A stretch of DNA of 64,000 nt. Source: Pseudomonadota bacterium. GTDB lineage: Bacteria > Desulfobacterota > Desulfobacteria > Desulfobacterales > Desulfobacteraceae. A model generated the notes under the pieces. The model saw only the letters and a program-made list of their open reading frames with translations. It had not been told where the DNA came from and did no database searches. The position numbers and the translations under genes are program-made. Location: contig JAHJLV010000001.1 of the NCBI GenBank assembly GCA_018821535.1, forward strand, positions 62,001-126,000, given 5' to 3'. Below, one piece after another: positions 9,136-17,271 of the stretch. How positions within the stretch are numbered: the stretch's first letter is position 1; the number at the start of each line of letters is the position of its first letter.

Positions 9136-9165
9136 TTGACATTGTCTTAAGTCTTTTGATATTAT
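9136..9165 (+). promoter_or_regulatory. Promoter of the psd-greA-rpoZ gene run
   Basis: TTGACA (9136-9141), 18-nt spacer, TATTAT (9160-9165): a perfect -35 and a 5/6 -10. The predicted start near 9172 leaves a 24-nt leader before psd. The following genes psd, greA, rpoZ, the ttcA-like gene and folE2 are close together with no terminator visible between them. Confidence 0.65.
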
Positions 9166-9195
9166 AGTCAGGTTATAGTTTTGGAAACTTAAATT

Positions 9196-9858
9196 ATGGA
9201 TAACTCAAAATGGCCGGCAAGAGCGGTTTTGCCTGTTGCGCAACCCGGCCTTAAATTTATTTTTATAATCATCCTCATTACCGGGATGCTTTTTTATTTT
9301 GGATGGATGCTTCCTGCCATTATCTGTGTATTTATAACGGGTTTTGTGTGCTGGTTTTTTCGGGATCCGGATCGAAAGATTCCAAAAGAAAAAAATGGCC
9401 TTGTGTCACCGGCAGACGGGCGGGTCATTATTGTTGAGAAACTTTCAGACTGTGAATATTTTTCTGAACCCTGTGTAAAGATCAGCATATTCATGAATGT
9501 GTTTAATGTTCATGTGAACAGGGTTCCTTTTGATGGCGTAGTACAAAAAGTGATTTACAGTCCGGGTAAATTTATCAATGCCTCTTTTGACAAGGCGTCA
9601 ATCCATAATGAGAGAAATGCGTTGATTATAAAAACAGATAAGAATGCGGTCTATGCCGTGGTTCAGATTGCAGGGCTTATTGCACGGCGGATTGTAAATT
9701 GTGTTGTGCAGGGGGAGCGTATCAACAAAGGCGAGCGTTATGGAATGATACAGTTTGGATCACGTCTGGATCTGTATCTGCCGGCAGATTTTAACCCCCG
9801 GGTAAAGGTGGGGGAAAAAACAAAAGCCGGTTCAACTATCATTGGATTTATGGCATAA
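9196..9858 (+). CDS. psd: Phosphatidylserine decarboxylase proenzyme (short, archaeal-type form)
   Basis: Psd converts phosphatidylserine to phosphatidylethanolamine at the inner membrane using a self-generated pyruvoyl group. The 220-residue protein starts with two hydrophobic segments (roughly residues 20-52), followed by WFFRDPDRKIPKE, the conserved SPADGRV, FMNVFNVHVNRVPFDG, and FGSRLDLYLP near residue 185, where cleavage before the Ser would create the pyruvoyl prosthetic group. Length fits the short type B family rather than the longer E. coli enzyme. No pssA is next to it in the window. Confidence 0.92.
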   Translation: MDNSKWPARAVLPVAQPGLKFIFIIILITGMLFYFGWMLPAIICVFITGFVCWFFRDPDRKIPKEKNGLVSPADGRVIIVEKLSDCEYFSEPCVKISIFMNVFNVHVNRVPFDGVVQKVIYSPGKFINASFDKASIHNERNALIIKTDKNAVYAVVQIAGLIARRIVNCVVQGERINKGERYGMIQFGSRLDLYLPADFNPRVKVGEKTKAGSTIIGFMA

Positions 9859-9896
9859 CACAACAAAATATTTAATAATACGGAGTAAATTTCAGT

Positions 9897-10364
9897 TTGG
9901 AGCAGATACCCATTACAAAGCAAGGCTATGAAGTCTTGAAAAAAGAATTGCACAGACTTAAAACAATTGAAAGGCCTGAAAATATAAAGGCCATAGAGAC
10001 TGCCAGAGCCCATGGGGATTTATCAGAAAATGCCGAATATCATGCGGCCAAGGAAAGGCAGTCTTTTCTTGAAGGCCGGATTGGTGAAATCGGTTATAAA
10101 CTGGGGAATGCAAAAATTATTGATCCGGAGACCGTGCCAAAGGATGTGGTAAGATTTGCCAACCGTGTTCTGCTGGCAAATATGGAATCCGAAGAGGAAA
10201 TTGAATACATGATTGTAGGTCCCGATGAAGCAGATATCAAGCAGGGAAAAATTTCCGTATCTTCTCCTGTGGGCCTTGCACTTCTTGGAAAAAAGCCCGG
10301 AGACGAAGCTGTGGTGCAGGCTCCCGGCGGAAAAAGGGTTTACGAAATAATAGATATTCTCTAA
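9897..10364 (+). CDS. greA: Transcription elongation factor GreA
   Basis: GreA binds the RNA polymerase secondary channel and stimulates cleavage of backtracked RNA. The protein shows the N-terminal coiled coil with ARAHGDLSENAEYHAAKERQ, whose acidic tip (D and E of DLSENAEY) acts in the active site, and the C-terminal FKBP-like domain ending SPVGLALLGKKPGDEAVV. At 155 residues it is full length. The start is TTG with a GGAG site 10 nt upstream; no ATG is available near the expected N-terminus. It sits 19 nt before rpoZ. Confidence 0.95.
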   Translation: MEQIPITKQGYEVLKKELHRLKTIERPENIKAIETARAHGDLSENAEYHAAKERQSFLEGRIGEIGYKLGNAKIIDPETVPKDVVRFANRVLLANMESEEEIEYMIVGPDEADIKQGKISVSSPVGLALLGKKPGDEAVVQAPGGKRVYEIIDIL

Positions 10365-10383
10365 ATATATTGGAGGTGCTGGT

Positions 10384-10593
10384 GTGGCAAGAGTTACAAT
10401 AGAAGATTGTTTAAAAAATGTTGACAACAGATTTACTTTGGTTCATCTGGCGGCAAAAAGAATCCGACAGGTCAGAGAGGGTGCGGAACTATTGGTAAAA
10501 TCAAGCAAAAACGAAGATGTTGTTTCTGTTTTACGTGAGATTGCTGCCAACAGGATTGTTGCAAAAAAACCTGAAGAACCGGTAAAAGACTGA
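10384..10593 (+). CDS. rpoZ: DNA-directed RNA polymerase omega subunit
   Basis: Omega chaperones beta' during RNA polymerase assembly. The 69-residue protein has the family block ARVTIEDCLKNVDNRFTLV followed by HLAAKRIRQVREGA. The GTG start has a GGAGG site 7 nt upstream. Short length is normal. Its position after greA makes a small transcription-machinery pair. Confidence 0.93.
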   Translation: MARVTIEDCLKNVDNRFTLVHLAAKRIRQVREGAELLVKSSKNEDVVSVLREIAANRIVAKKPEEPVKD

Positions 10594-10669
10594 TATTTGA
10601 AAAGGTTAAAAGATCGGTCTTAGAAAAAGAATAGATCATCTGGTTGGCAAAGCCATCTGTGACTGGCAC

Positions 10670-11362
10670 ATGATTCAGGATAACGACCGGATTCTTGTCG
10701 GTTTTTCCGGCGGCAAAGACAGCCAGGCGTTGTTGAATCTTCTGTTTTCACTGCAAAAAAAAGCACCGGTAAGATTTGAACTTTTGCCTGTGTATATAGA
10801 TGCCGGTTTTAAGGGGTCTATCAGCCAGATGCTGGATCAATTTGTCAGGAAAAATTATGGAGAACTAAGGACTGAATATACAGATTTCGGAGTTGTTGCC
10901 CATTCTGCTGAAAATCTTGAAAACCCATGTTTTTTATGCTCCCGCCTCAGAAGAAACAGACTTTTTAAAATGGCCAGAGAAAACGGGTGCCGAAAAATTG
11001 CTTTAGGGCATAACAAAGATGATATTATTGAAACCTTATTCATCAATATGTTTTATGCAGGCAAAATCGGCACAATGAAACCCAGGCAATCTTTTTTTGA
11101 AGGAAACCTTGATATAATCAGACCGCTGTCATATGTAGAAAAAGATGAAATAAGCAGATTCTGCAGATTGCTTGAACTGCCGGAATTTAAAAACACCTGT
11201 CCCAGTGCCAATGTGACCAAAAGGGGTGAGATCAGAGCAATGCTTGATGCATTGTATAAACATAATAAAAACATAAAAGGCAATATATTCAGAGCAATGG
11301 GAAACATTGCAACTGATTATCTTTTAGATATAAAAAATGAAAGACATTCAAAATCAACCTGA
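10670..11362 (+). CDS. PP-loop ATPase of the TtcA/TilS superfamily, probable tRNA thiolase
   Basis: The protein contains the PP-loop SGGKDSQALLNLL (near residue 14), a FLCSRLRRNRLFKMA segment with an upstream Cys giving CxxC, and LGHNKDDIIETLFINMF, matching TtcA, which makes 2-thiocytidine in tRNA with an Fe-S cluster. The second TtcA cysteine pair is reduced to a single Cys in NTCPSANVT, so cluster ligation may differ. Upstream in-frame codons from 10610 encode family-like residues (LRKRIDHLVGKAICDWH) but contain no ATG, GTG or TTG. The true start may therefore be non-canonical (for example ATC 613 nt past 10,000, 7 nt after AAAGG), with ATG 10670 as the conservative choice. It overlaps folE2 by 26 nt. 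Confidence 0.75.
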   Translation: MIQDNDRILVGFSGGKDSQALLNLLFSLQKKAPVRFELLPVYIDAGFKGSISQMLDQFVRKNYGELRTEYTDFGVVAHSAENLENPCFLCSRLRRNRLFKMARENGCRKIALGHNKDDIIETLFINMFYAGKIGTMKPRQSFFEGNLDIIRPLSYVEKDEISRFCRLLELPEFKNTCPSANVTKRGEIRAMLDALYKHNKNIKGNIFRAMGNIATDYLLDIKNERHSKST

Positions 11363-12116
11363 TTACAGGAATATCCCCATAGATAAGGTCGGGATAAAAG
11401 GCTTGAAATATCCGGTCAAGGTGCTGGATAAAACCTCAGGATTGCAGTCAACCGTTGCCCAGATTAACATGTATGTGGATCTGCCGCACCATTGCAAGGG
11501 AACACATATGAGCAGGTTTGTCGAGATTCTGCATCTGTTCAGAACAAAAGTTTCTCTGGAATCTTTAACCAATATCCTGGAAGATATGAAAAACATTCTG
11601 GGTGCAAAATCTTCCCATATTGAAATCACCTTCCCCTATTTTATTGAAAAACAATCCCCTGAAACCGGTTCAAAAGGGTTGATGGATTATACCTGTTCCA
11701 TTAATTGCTCATCCAATGGAAAAAAGAATGCTGATATTGTGTTAACCGTCGCAGTTCCGGTGACCTCTGTGTGCCCCTGTTCTAAAGAAATCAGCAAGTA
11801 CGGGGCCCATAACCAAAGAGGGGAAGTCCTTGTCAGTACCCGCTTTAATAAATTTATCTGGATTGAGGATATTGTTCAGATTGTGGAAGCAGCCTCTTCC
11901 TGTGATATTTTTTCAGTCCTCAAAAGAGAAGATGAAAAGTATGTTACTGAAAAAGCCTATGAAAATCCAAAATTTGTGGAAGACATCGCACGGGATGTGG
12001 CTCAATCTTTGATAGAAGATGACAATATTACCTGGTTTTCCGTCAGTGCTGAAAATTTTGAATCCATTCATAACCACAGCGCCTATGCATATATTGAAAA
12101 AGGTTCTGCTTCTTAA
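11337..12116 (+). CDS. folE2: GTP cyclohydrolase FolE2 (type IB)
   Basis: FolE2 converts GTP to 7,8-dihydroneopterin triphosphate, the first step towards folate and queuosine-type deazapurines, replacing zinc-only FolE. Landmarks: IDKVGIKGLKYPV at the N-terminus, DLPHHCKGTHMSRFVE, and the metal-binding active-site Cys in SVCPCSKEISKYGAHNQRG near residue 147. At 259 residues it is full length. The ATG lies inside the end of the ttcA-like gene, suggesting coupled translation at the end of the psd-greA-rpoZ run. Confidence 0.95.
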   Translation: MKDIQNQPDYRNIPIDKVGIKGLKYPVKVLDKTSGLQSTVAQINMYVDLPHHCKGTHMSRFVEILHLFRTKVSLESLTNILEDMKNILGAKSSHIEITFPYFIEKQSPETGSKGLMDYTCSINCSSNGKKNADIVLTVAVPVTSVCPCSKEISKYGAHNQRGEVLVSTRFNKFIWIEDIVQIVEAASSCDIFSVLKREDEKYVTEKAYENPKFVEDIARDVAQSLIEDDNITWFSVSAENFESIHNHSAYAYIEKGSAS

Positions 12117-12120
12117 ATTC

Positions 12121-12158
12121 GTTGACATCCTCCCCATCTGAAGAGGAGGGGATTCCCA
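12121..12158 (+). mobile_element. Solitary hairpin resembling an IS200/IS605-family right end
   Basis: The segment reads GTTGACATCC then CCCCATCT-GAAG-AGGAGGGG (12132-12151) then ATTCCC. Flanking words and hairpin position match the imperfect palindrome commonly found at the right end of IS605-group elements (TTGACATCCTCCCC...GGGGATTCC). The stem has one A-A mismatch and a T-G wobble. No tnpA or tnpB, intact or decayed, is within several kilobases, so this would be an orphan end or a non-autonomous palindromic element. It lies between the convergent folE2 and dacB, where it might also act as a weak terminator. Confidence 0.4.
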
Positions 12159-12225
12159 AGGTCATAATTAAGTGCACAGAAGAGATAATAGAATAGATTG
12201 TTCTTTCCATCTGGTTTATGGGCTT

Positions 12226-13428
12226 TTAATCTAAATCGTTTTCGATATTTCCAACCATTTTAATCAGTTTGTTGTGAATAAATGTATAGTCTGCATTTTT
12301 CTGGTTTACCAGAATAGTATATGGATACAGGGTATTGTTTTTTCCGGTAATATAGCCCGCTCGAGTTCTCACATCGGTCAGTGTTCCGGTTTTAAAATAA
12401 TCAGTACCGTTTTTTTTTAGCAACGTAAAATAGGGCATGAATTTAATTAAAATATTTTGCATTTGCTCAGGAGAAATCCGGTTTGATCTTGAAAGACCTG
12501 ATCCTTCAAAAATTGATATTTTTTTTAAATTAAGGTCGTCTGCAAAAGATTTCAAGACGTTGATTCCTTTATCCAAAGTGGCGGGTTCTCCGTATTGTGA
12601 TGCACCAAGCGTTAATAAAAGCTGGTTTGCTATAAAATTATTGCTGAACTCCAACAATTTTTTTATTACATCGGTCAGTTGATATGATGATAAAAAGCTA
12701 AGATTCTGTTCAGAATTGTTATTCTCATTCAATAGGATATTCCCGGACACCTGAATGTTATTCTCTTCAAGAAAATATTTTATTAAAAAACCTGGATATA
12801 ATCTGCTTTGGTGTTCTGTAAGAACAATCCTTCCTTCTTTGAGATTCGTTTTTTGTATTTCATTATTGAAAATAGAAAGCAATGGTGTCTGGGGTTCCCC
12901 ACTGATAAAACAGTTTTTTTGAGAATCCCATCTGAAATTTATGGTATTGAAGTTTGCACAGAGTGCGCCAACGATTGCATCATATGGATTTAATGAATCG
13001 CCTTTCCCCGGAATATGAATCTGTTCGGAAAAAAAACGGTTATCAAGGATGATATTGTTAATTTGTCTGGTTGGTATGCTTAAACTGATCTGTTTGCAGA
13101 ACCTGGCAATTTCTTCGGAAATAAATAAGGGATCGCCCTTGCCTCTGACATATAAATTCTTGGACCTTTTATCGAATTTATATTCTGTTGAAAAATGATA
13201 ATCCGGCCCAAGTATTTGAATTGCAGCAAGGCTGGTTAAAATTTTCAGAATAGATGCCGGTATAAATTGCTTGTCTTTGTTCTGGCTGAGAAGAATATTG
13301 CCTTTGCTGTCAGATAAAATAAACCCTGTACTGAAACCTTTATCATGCGCATATGCATTTGAAACAAACTGAAAAAGGCCAAATGCCAGGACAACTAAAA
13401 TGATGCTGAGTTTTTTTTTATTAATCAT
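12226..13428 (-). CDS. dacB: D-alanyl-D-alanine carboxypeptidase/endopeptidase, PBP4 (DacB) family
   Basis: This periplasmic peptidase trims or cleaves peptidoglycan cross-links. After a signal peptide (MINKKKLSIILVVLAFGLFQ, cleavage near SNAYA) come the three active-site motifs of S13 peptidases: SxxK in PASILKILTS, SxN in EFSNNFIAN, and KTG in YFKTGTLTDV. At ~400 residues it is slightly shorter than E. coli PBP4. The start at 13428 gives a clean signal peptide; the open frame continues upstream inside the aminopeptidase gene, but that is a shadow. It overlaps the aminopeptidase stop by 8 nt, indicating co-transcription. Confidence 0.88.
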   Translation of the reverse strand: MINKKKLSIILVVLAFGLFQFVSNAYAHDKGFSTGFILSDSKGNILLSQNKDKQFIPASILKILTSLAAIQILGPDYHFSTEYKFDKRSKNLYVRGKGDPLFISEEIARFCKQISLSIPTRQINNIILDNRFFSEQIHIPGKGDSLNPYDAIVGALCANFNTINFRWDSQKNCFISGEPQTPLLSIFNNEIQKTNLKEGRIVLTEHQSRLYPGFLIKYFLEENNIQVSGNILLNENNNSEQNLSFLSSYQLTDVIKKLLEFSNNFIANQLLLTLGASQYGEPATLDKGINVLKSFADDLNLKKISIFEGSGLSRSNRISPEQMQNILIKFMPYFTLLKKNGTDYFKTGTLTDVRTRAGYITGKNNTLYPYTILVNQKNADYTFIHNKLIKMVGNIENDLD

Positions 13429-14848
13429 GATCTGAATAAAATGCCTTGTATCCCAGATACGCCATATACACATCTGTTTTGCTGGAAATTTCAAAAGGGG
13501 AGTGCATGGAAAGAATTGCAGGGCCACAGTCAAGGACATTCATGCCGAATTTTGCAAGAAATTTGGCAACAGTGCCGCCACCGCCCTGATCAATTTTGCC
13601 CAGTTCTCCTGTTTGCCATACAATTTTATGTTTATTGAACAGTTGTCTGATTTTGCCCACAAATTCAGCGCTGGCATCGCTGGATCCGGATTTTCCGCCC
13701 ACCCCTGTGAATTTTGTTATGCAAAGACCAAACCCCAGTTTTGCAGCATTCTTTGATTCATGAACCTCTTTAAAATCCGGATCCATTGCAGCATTTACAT
13801 CCGCTGAAAGGCAAGATGAGTTAATCAGTGCTTTCCGAAGAGATCGATTGTCTGTGTTCCGGCCGCTGACAGACAGCAGGTCTGACATGAAATCTTCAAG
13901 GAAATTGGATTTGGCCCCGCTGCTTCCCTCGCTGCCAATTTCTTCTTTGTCAAAAAACAGGGCAATGGCTGTTTTGTGTGACGGCGGCATATCAAGAATG
14001 GCCTCAAGGCTGGTAAAGGCACAGATTCTGTTGTCCTGGCCATATGATCCGATCATTGATCTGTCAAATCCGATATCTCTGGCTTTTTCAGCAGGGACAG
14101 CTTCAATTTCAGCACTGATAAAATCCTCTTCTGTGATGCCATATTTTTCATATAAAAGGTTTAATACATTTAATTTGAACCGGTCTTTTTCTTTATCATC
14201 ACCAAGGGGCAAACTTCCAACAACCAGATTTAATTTTTCCCCTTCAAAGACTTCTGAAATTTTTTTATTTTCCTGGAGTTTAGCAGCCAGGTGCGGCAGA
14301 AGATCAGTAACGGTGAACACCGGGTCATCCGGGTGCTCGCCGATGGTGATATCAATGCGCTTGTTTTCTGCTGTGATGACGGTTCCATGGAGTGCTAACG
14401 GGACTGCCAGCCAGTGATATTTTCTGATGCCGCCGTAATAATGTGTTTTCAGCAGGCTCATGCTTAAGTCTTCATAAACCGGGTTTTGTTTTAAATCCAG
14501 CCGGGGTGAATCAATATGCGAGGCAATGATATTGGCCCCGGATGCAAGATCCTGTTTTCCGAGAACAGCCAGTGCAACACAACGTCCTTGAAATATTTTA
14601 TATATTTTTTGCTGTTTGCTGCTTTTTTTTGTCAAAAGGGTTTCAATATCAACAAAGCCTTTTTCCTCTGCACGTTTAATAATTTGTGCAGCAGCTTCCC
14701 GTTCTGTTTTTGCCGCATTTAAAAAGGTTTTATAATTTTCATTAAATACAGACACCTGACTTTTCTGATTTTTGTTCAATTGATCGAAAACCAGTGTTTC
14801 TTTTTTGAGAATCGTTTTTTTTAATTTTTCTAACCGGGTTTTATTCAT
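13421..14848 (-). CDS. apeB: M18-family aminopeptidase
   Basis: M18 enzymes are cytoplasmic dinuclear-zinc aminopeptidases with preference for acidic or broad N-terminal residues. Key features are IIASHIDSPRLDLKQNP (metal-binding His and Asp) near residue 108, the FDKEEIGSEGSSGAKS segment carrying catalytic Glu residues, SADVNAAMDPDFKEVHE, and a C-terminal ILSMHSPFEISSKTDVYM with the last metal-binding His. Length (475 aa) is typical. AAGGAC precedes the ATG. The role is probably general peptide turnover; it is transcribed together with dacB. Confidence 0.9.
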   Translation of the reverse strand: MNKTRLEKLKKTILKKETLVFDQLNKNQKSQVSVFNENYKTFLNAAKTEREAAAQIIKRAEEKGFVDIETLLTKKSSKQQKIYKIFQGRCVALAVLGKQDLASGANIIASHIDSPRLDLKQNPVYEDLSMSLLKTHYYGGIRKYHWLAVPLALHGTVITAENKRIDITIGEHPDDPVFTVTDLLPHLAAKLQENKKISEVFEGEKLNLVVGSLPLGDDKEKDRFKLNVLNLLYEKYGITEEDFISAEIEAVPAEKARDIGFDRSMIGSYGQDNRICAFTSLEAILDMPPSHKTAIALFFDKEEIGSEGSSGAKSNFLEDFMSDLLSVSGRNTDNRSLRKALINSSCLSADVNAAMDPDFKEVHESKNAAKLGFGLCITKFTGVGGKSGSSDASAEFVGKIRQLFNKHKIVWQTGELGKIDQGGGGTVAKFLAKFGMNVLDCGPAILSMHSPFEISSKTDVYMAYLGYKAFYSDHD

Positions 14849-14896
14849 TTGATGCGGGTCCTTAAAATTAATTAATTTAAAAAAAATAGTTCTGCG

Positions 14897-15445
14897 TTAT
14901 TCTCTGAAAAGGTCCAGAAAGTCAGAAAAAATCCTTTTAATTTTGTATTTCATGTGCAGGGTTTCCCATCTGTCCGGAAACGCCACAGGACTGAATTCAA
15001 TTTGAACCTTATATATATAATTGTTCCGGGCATTATCATAACGTTGTTCAATTACATTTACAGGCGTAATGATAATGCCTTCATAACTGATGACAGTATC
15101 CAGGTCTTTTGTTTTGACTGATTTAAGACCGTTTTTAACCAGAATTCTTTTCAAGGAATCGTTTCTGATCCTCTCCCGGGTGGAAACACCCGATTCCTCT
15201 GAGGTGGCAGATATTACTCCTGTTATAAAAATCTGAGAAAATTTTTCCGCCCTGAAATCATTTTTGGCCGGCGTCATCAGAAGGTTGTCAGTGACAATCT
15301 GATTTTTTGAGGATTTGATATCATATCGTGTATAATAGGTTTCAATGCCCTCATATGCCGCTGCTGGCGCTGTTGACGAAATCATGATAAACAGTGAGAC
15401 TGCTGCCAGTATATAAACGAATGGAAAATTGTAGTTTTCAGGCAT
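14897..15445 (-). CDS. Exported protein of unknown function
   Basis: I do not recognise a family. The N-terminus carries a signal peptide (charged start, hydrophobic stretch FVYILAAVSLFIMISS, cleavage after APAAA), so the ~155-residue mature part is periplasmic. That part contains a mixed alpha/beta stretch (RIRNDSLKRILVKNGL, then YIYKVQIEFSPVAF) similar in feel to LPP20/FlgT-type domains, and ends with basic and aromatic residues. It diverges from the LPP20-like lipoprotein gene across a 149-nt gap, so the three exported proteins here may act together in the envelope. That is inference from position and export signals. Confidence 0.6.
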   Translation of the reverse strand: MPENYNFPFVYILAAVSLFIMISSTAPAAAYEGIETYYTRYDIKSSKNQIVTDNLLMTPAKNDFRAEKFSQIFITGVISATSEESGVSTRERIRNDSLKRILVKNGLKSVKTKDLDTVISYEGIIITPVNVIEQRYDNARNNYIYKVQIEFSPVAFPDRWETLHMKYKIKRIFSDFLDLFRE

Positions 15446-15544
15446 GGTTTTTGTATATATGGTCTTCAGATTAAAGTTAATAACACATTCTGACGATTTC
15501 TATCAGTATCACAAAAAATTGTCCGGAATCAATGTTAAAAGGTT

Positions 15545-15573
15545 TTAACACCTGTTTGATTGTTTGGCATAAT
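15545..15573 (+). promoter_or_regulatory. Probable promoter of the LPP20-like lipoprotein gene
   Basis: TTAACA (15545-15550), 17-nt spacer, CATAAT (15568-15573), each 5/6 matches to the sigma-70 boxes. The predicted start near 15580 places GGAAGG at the proper distance before the ATG at 15595. Confidence 0.5.
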
Positions 15574-15594
15574 CGTTAAAATGGGGAAGGAAAA

Positions 15595-16128
15595 ATGAAA
15601 AAACTAAGTATGCTGGTATTGGGGATTTTTGTTTCTGTTGTGTTTTTTTCAGGTTGTGGCGGTGTTGTTACGCCTGCTTCCACAGCCGGAGGACCGGGAA
15701 AAGTGTTGGGCCCTCCAGGTGGTGAATTGGATGATCACAAGGTCGTAACGTTTTTTGTTATCGGCAAGGGACTTGAGCCTGAAAATGCACGGTCAAAAGG
15801 AGAAGCCGTTATTATGGCGGAAAGAGCTGCTGTGGCAGACGGATACAGGCAGCTTGTGGAAAAGATCCGGGGTGTTTATGTAGATGCTTTTATGCGTGCC
15901 GGACGAGGAACTGTTGATTACGACACTATTCAGGTGCACACCCAGTCATGGCTCAGGGGAACCGAAGTCATGGAAATTTACGAGGGTGAATACGGAATTA
16001 CAACAGCCCGGTTGCAGCTGAGAATTAATTTTGCAAAGAACGGCATGGTATGGTGGCCGGTGGGTATTGGAAGGGACGTCAAACCGACTTTTTCCTCTGA
16101 TAATCCATTGGTGAATAATGCATCCTAA
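15595..16128 (+). CDS. LPP20-family outer-envelope lipoprotein
   Basis: A lipoprotein signal peptide (MKKLSMLVLGIFVSVVFFSG followed by Cys) with lipobox FSGC marks it for lipidation. The segment GKGLEPENARSKGEAVIMAE with RAAVADGYRQLVEKI matches the LPP20 domain, found in Helicobacter LPP20 and FlgP-like flagellar or envelope lipoproteins. The C-terminal half is beta-rich (TTARLQLRINF). It is followed 29 nt later by an OmpA-like gene with its own strong ribosome binding site, so the two are probably one operon ending in the terminator after 17,174. The exact role is unknown. Confidence 0.78.
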   Translation: MKKLSMLVLGIFVSVVFFSGCGGVVTPASTAGGPGKVLGPPGGELDDHKVVTFFVIGKGLEPENARSKGEAVIMAERAAVADGYRQLVEKIRGVYVDAFMRAGRGTVDYDTIQVHTQSWLRGTEVMEIYEGEYGITTARLQLRINFAKNGMVWWPVGIGRDVKPTFSSDNPLVNNAS

Positions 16129-16157
16129 ATTTTAATGATCCATTTGTGGAGGTTGTG

Positions 16158-17150
16158 ATGGGATCTAAGCAGTATAAAAATAAGCTTAAAATCGGTCTTC
16201 CCATTATTTTTCTCATATTATGTCTTTTGCCCTCTTTAGTCTGGAGTGCCGGATATCAGGAAGAAAAATTATTTGATGGAAATTTTTATTCAGCCGAGGA
16301 ATTGAGAAAAAAGGTTGAAGATCATAATAAGGAAATTCAGATTATCGATAATCAGATAAAGGTTCTTGAAACCGATATTGACTGGTTGGTGCTGAAAATA
16401 AACCAGATTCAGGATTCGGGCCGAACTGCGGATTCGAATTTGAAAAAATCAATTACCAGCAAAGAACAAAGAATTCTGACATTGCAAAAAACCAAAGGCA
16501 GGCTTGAATATATGGTTCAGTATTATTCAGCCTCTCTTGGCAATAAAAAAGAGCAGGGGATAGAAGATATCCTCAGGGAAAAAATGCCCACGTCTTCCAT
16601 TGACAGGAAGGAAACTCCTGTCAGACAGGAAAATTCTCAGATCAAGGTGGAAGATATCTCACCTAAAAAAATGAATTCGGTTCCATCCACAACAGCCCCG
16701 GATACGTATGATGGCATCAGCAAAACTCAATTGCAGACGGCAATTAATCAGGCCGGATTAAATGACTGGGTGGAAATCATCGGAACCGGCACCTGCCTTC
16801 GCCTGGAAACAACCCTGCCCATTCTTTTCCCCACGGGCAGTGCAAAGATTGCACAAGAATATGAGCCTTTTTTTGAAAGACTTGCCACCTTCCTGAAACC
16901 ATATGATGTAAAAGTCCTTGTCAATGGATACGCAGATGAAGTCCCCATAAAAAACAAACAATATCCTTCCAATTTTGAACTTGGGGCAACCCGGGCTGCC
17001 AATATTGTCCATCAGATGGTAAATCATGGCCTGAAGCCCTCCATATTCAAGGTTGAATCAACAGGAAAACACCGATTTGCAGCAAAGGGCATGTCAAACC
17101 AAAAATCCCTTGAAAGAAGAGCCGAAGTGACTGTCATTTTTTCCGGCTAA
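16158..17150 (+). CDS. OmpA/MotB-domain envelope protein with N-terminal coiled coil
   Basis: The protein begins with an uncleaved anchor or signal peptide (KLKIGLPIIFLILCLLPSLV), continues as a long charged helix likely to form a coiled coil (about residues 45-125), then a polar linker, and ends with an OmpA-type peptidoglycan-binding domain (LPILFPTGSAKIAQEYEPFF, VLVNGYADEVPIKN, LGATRAANIVHQMV, LERRAEVTVIF). MotB and OmpA-like proteins tie envelope complexes to peptidoglycan. ATG 16158 follows GGAGG; the longer GTG start at 16146 lies before that site. It likely works with the preceding LPP20-like lipoprotein. Confidence 0.8.
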   Translation: MGSKQYKNKLKIGLPIIFLILCLLPSLVWSAGYQEEKLFDGNFYSAEELRKKVEDHNKEIQIIDNQIKVLETDIDWLVLKINQIQDSGRTADSNLKKSITSKEQRILTLQKTKGRLEYMVQYYSASLGNKKEQGIEDILREKMPTSSIDRKETPVRQENSQIKVEDISPKKMNSVPSTTAPDTYDGISKTQLQTAINQAGLNDWVEIIGTGTCLRLETTLPILFPTGSAKIAQEYEPFFERLATFLKPYDVKVLVNGYADEVPIKNKQYPSNFELGATRAANIVHQMVNHGLKPSIFKVESTGKHRFAAKGMSNQKSLERRAEVTVIFSG

Positions 17151-17173
17151 TCAACTATCCATACCATTAAAAA

Positions 17174-17211
17174 CCCAACATTATTCTCTTCAGAATAATG
17201 TTGGGTTTTTT
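17174..17211 (+). terminator. Intrinsic terminator after the OmpA-like gene
   Basis: A 14-bp perfect stem (CCCAACATTATTCT at 17174-17187, loop CTTC, complement 17192-17205) followed by six T. An A-run on the other side makes it potentially bidirectional. It separates the housekeeping part of the window from the glycan locus. Confidence 0.9.
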
Positions 17212-17234
17212 ATTAAAAAAAAATAATTTTTTCC

Positions 17235-17263
17235 TTGACCGCCCAGTTATAATTAAATATAAG
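17235..17263 (+). promoter_or_regulatory. Promoter of the EPS-associated regulator, likely leaderless transcript
   Basis: TTGACC (17235-17240), 17-nt spacer, TATAAG (17258-17263): 5/6 matches to both boxes. Transcription would start about 7-9 nt later, at or next to the ATG at 17272. No Shine-Dalgarno sequence is present before that ATG, which agrees with a leaderless message. Confidence 0.55.
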
Positions 17264-17271
17264 TTCAAGCC

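Noticed and set aside
15561..15580. Sigma-54 promoter before the LPP20-like gene (TGGCATAATCG)
   Set aside because: The -12 GC element is absent; the sigma-70 match is better.
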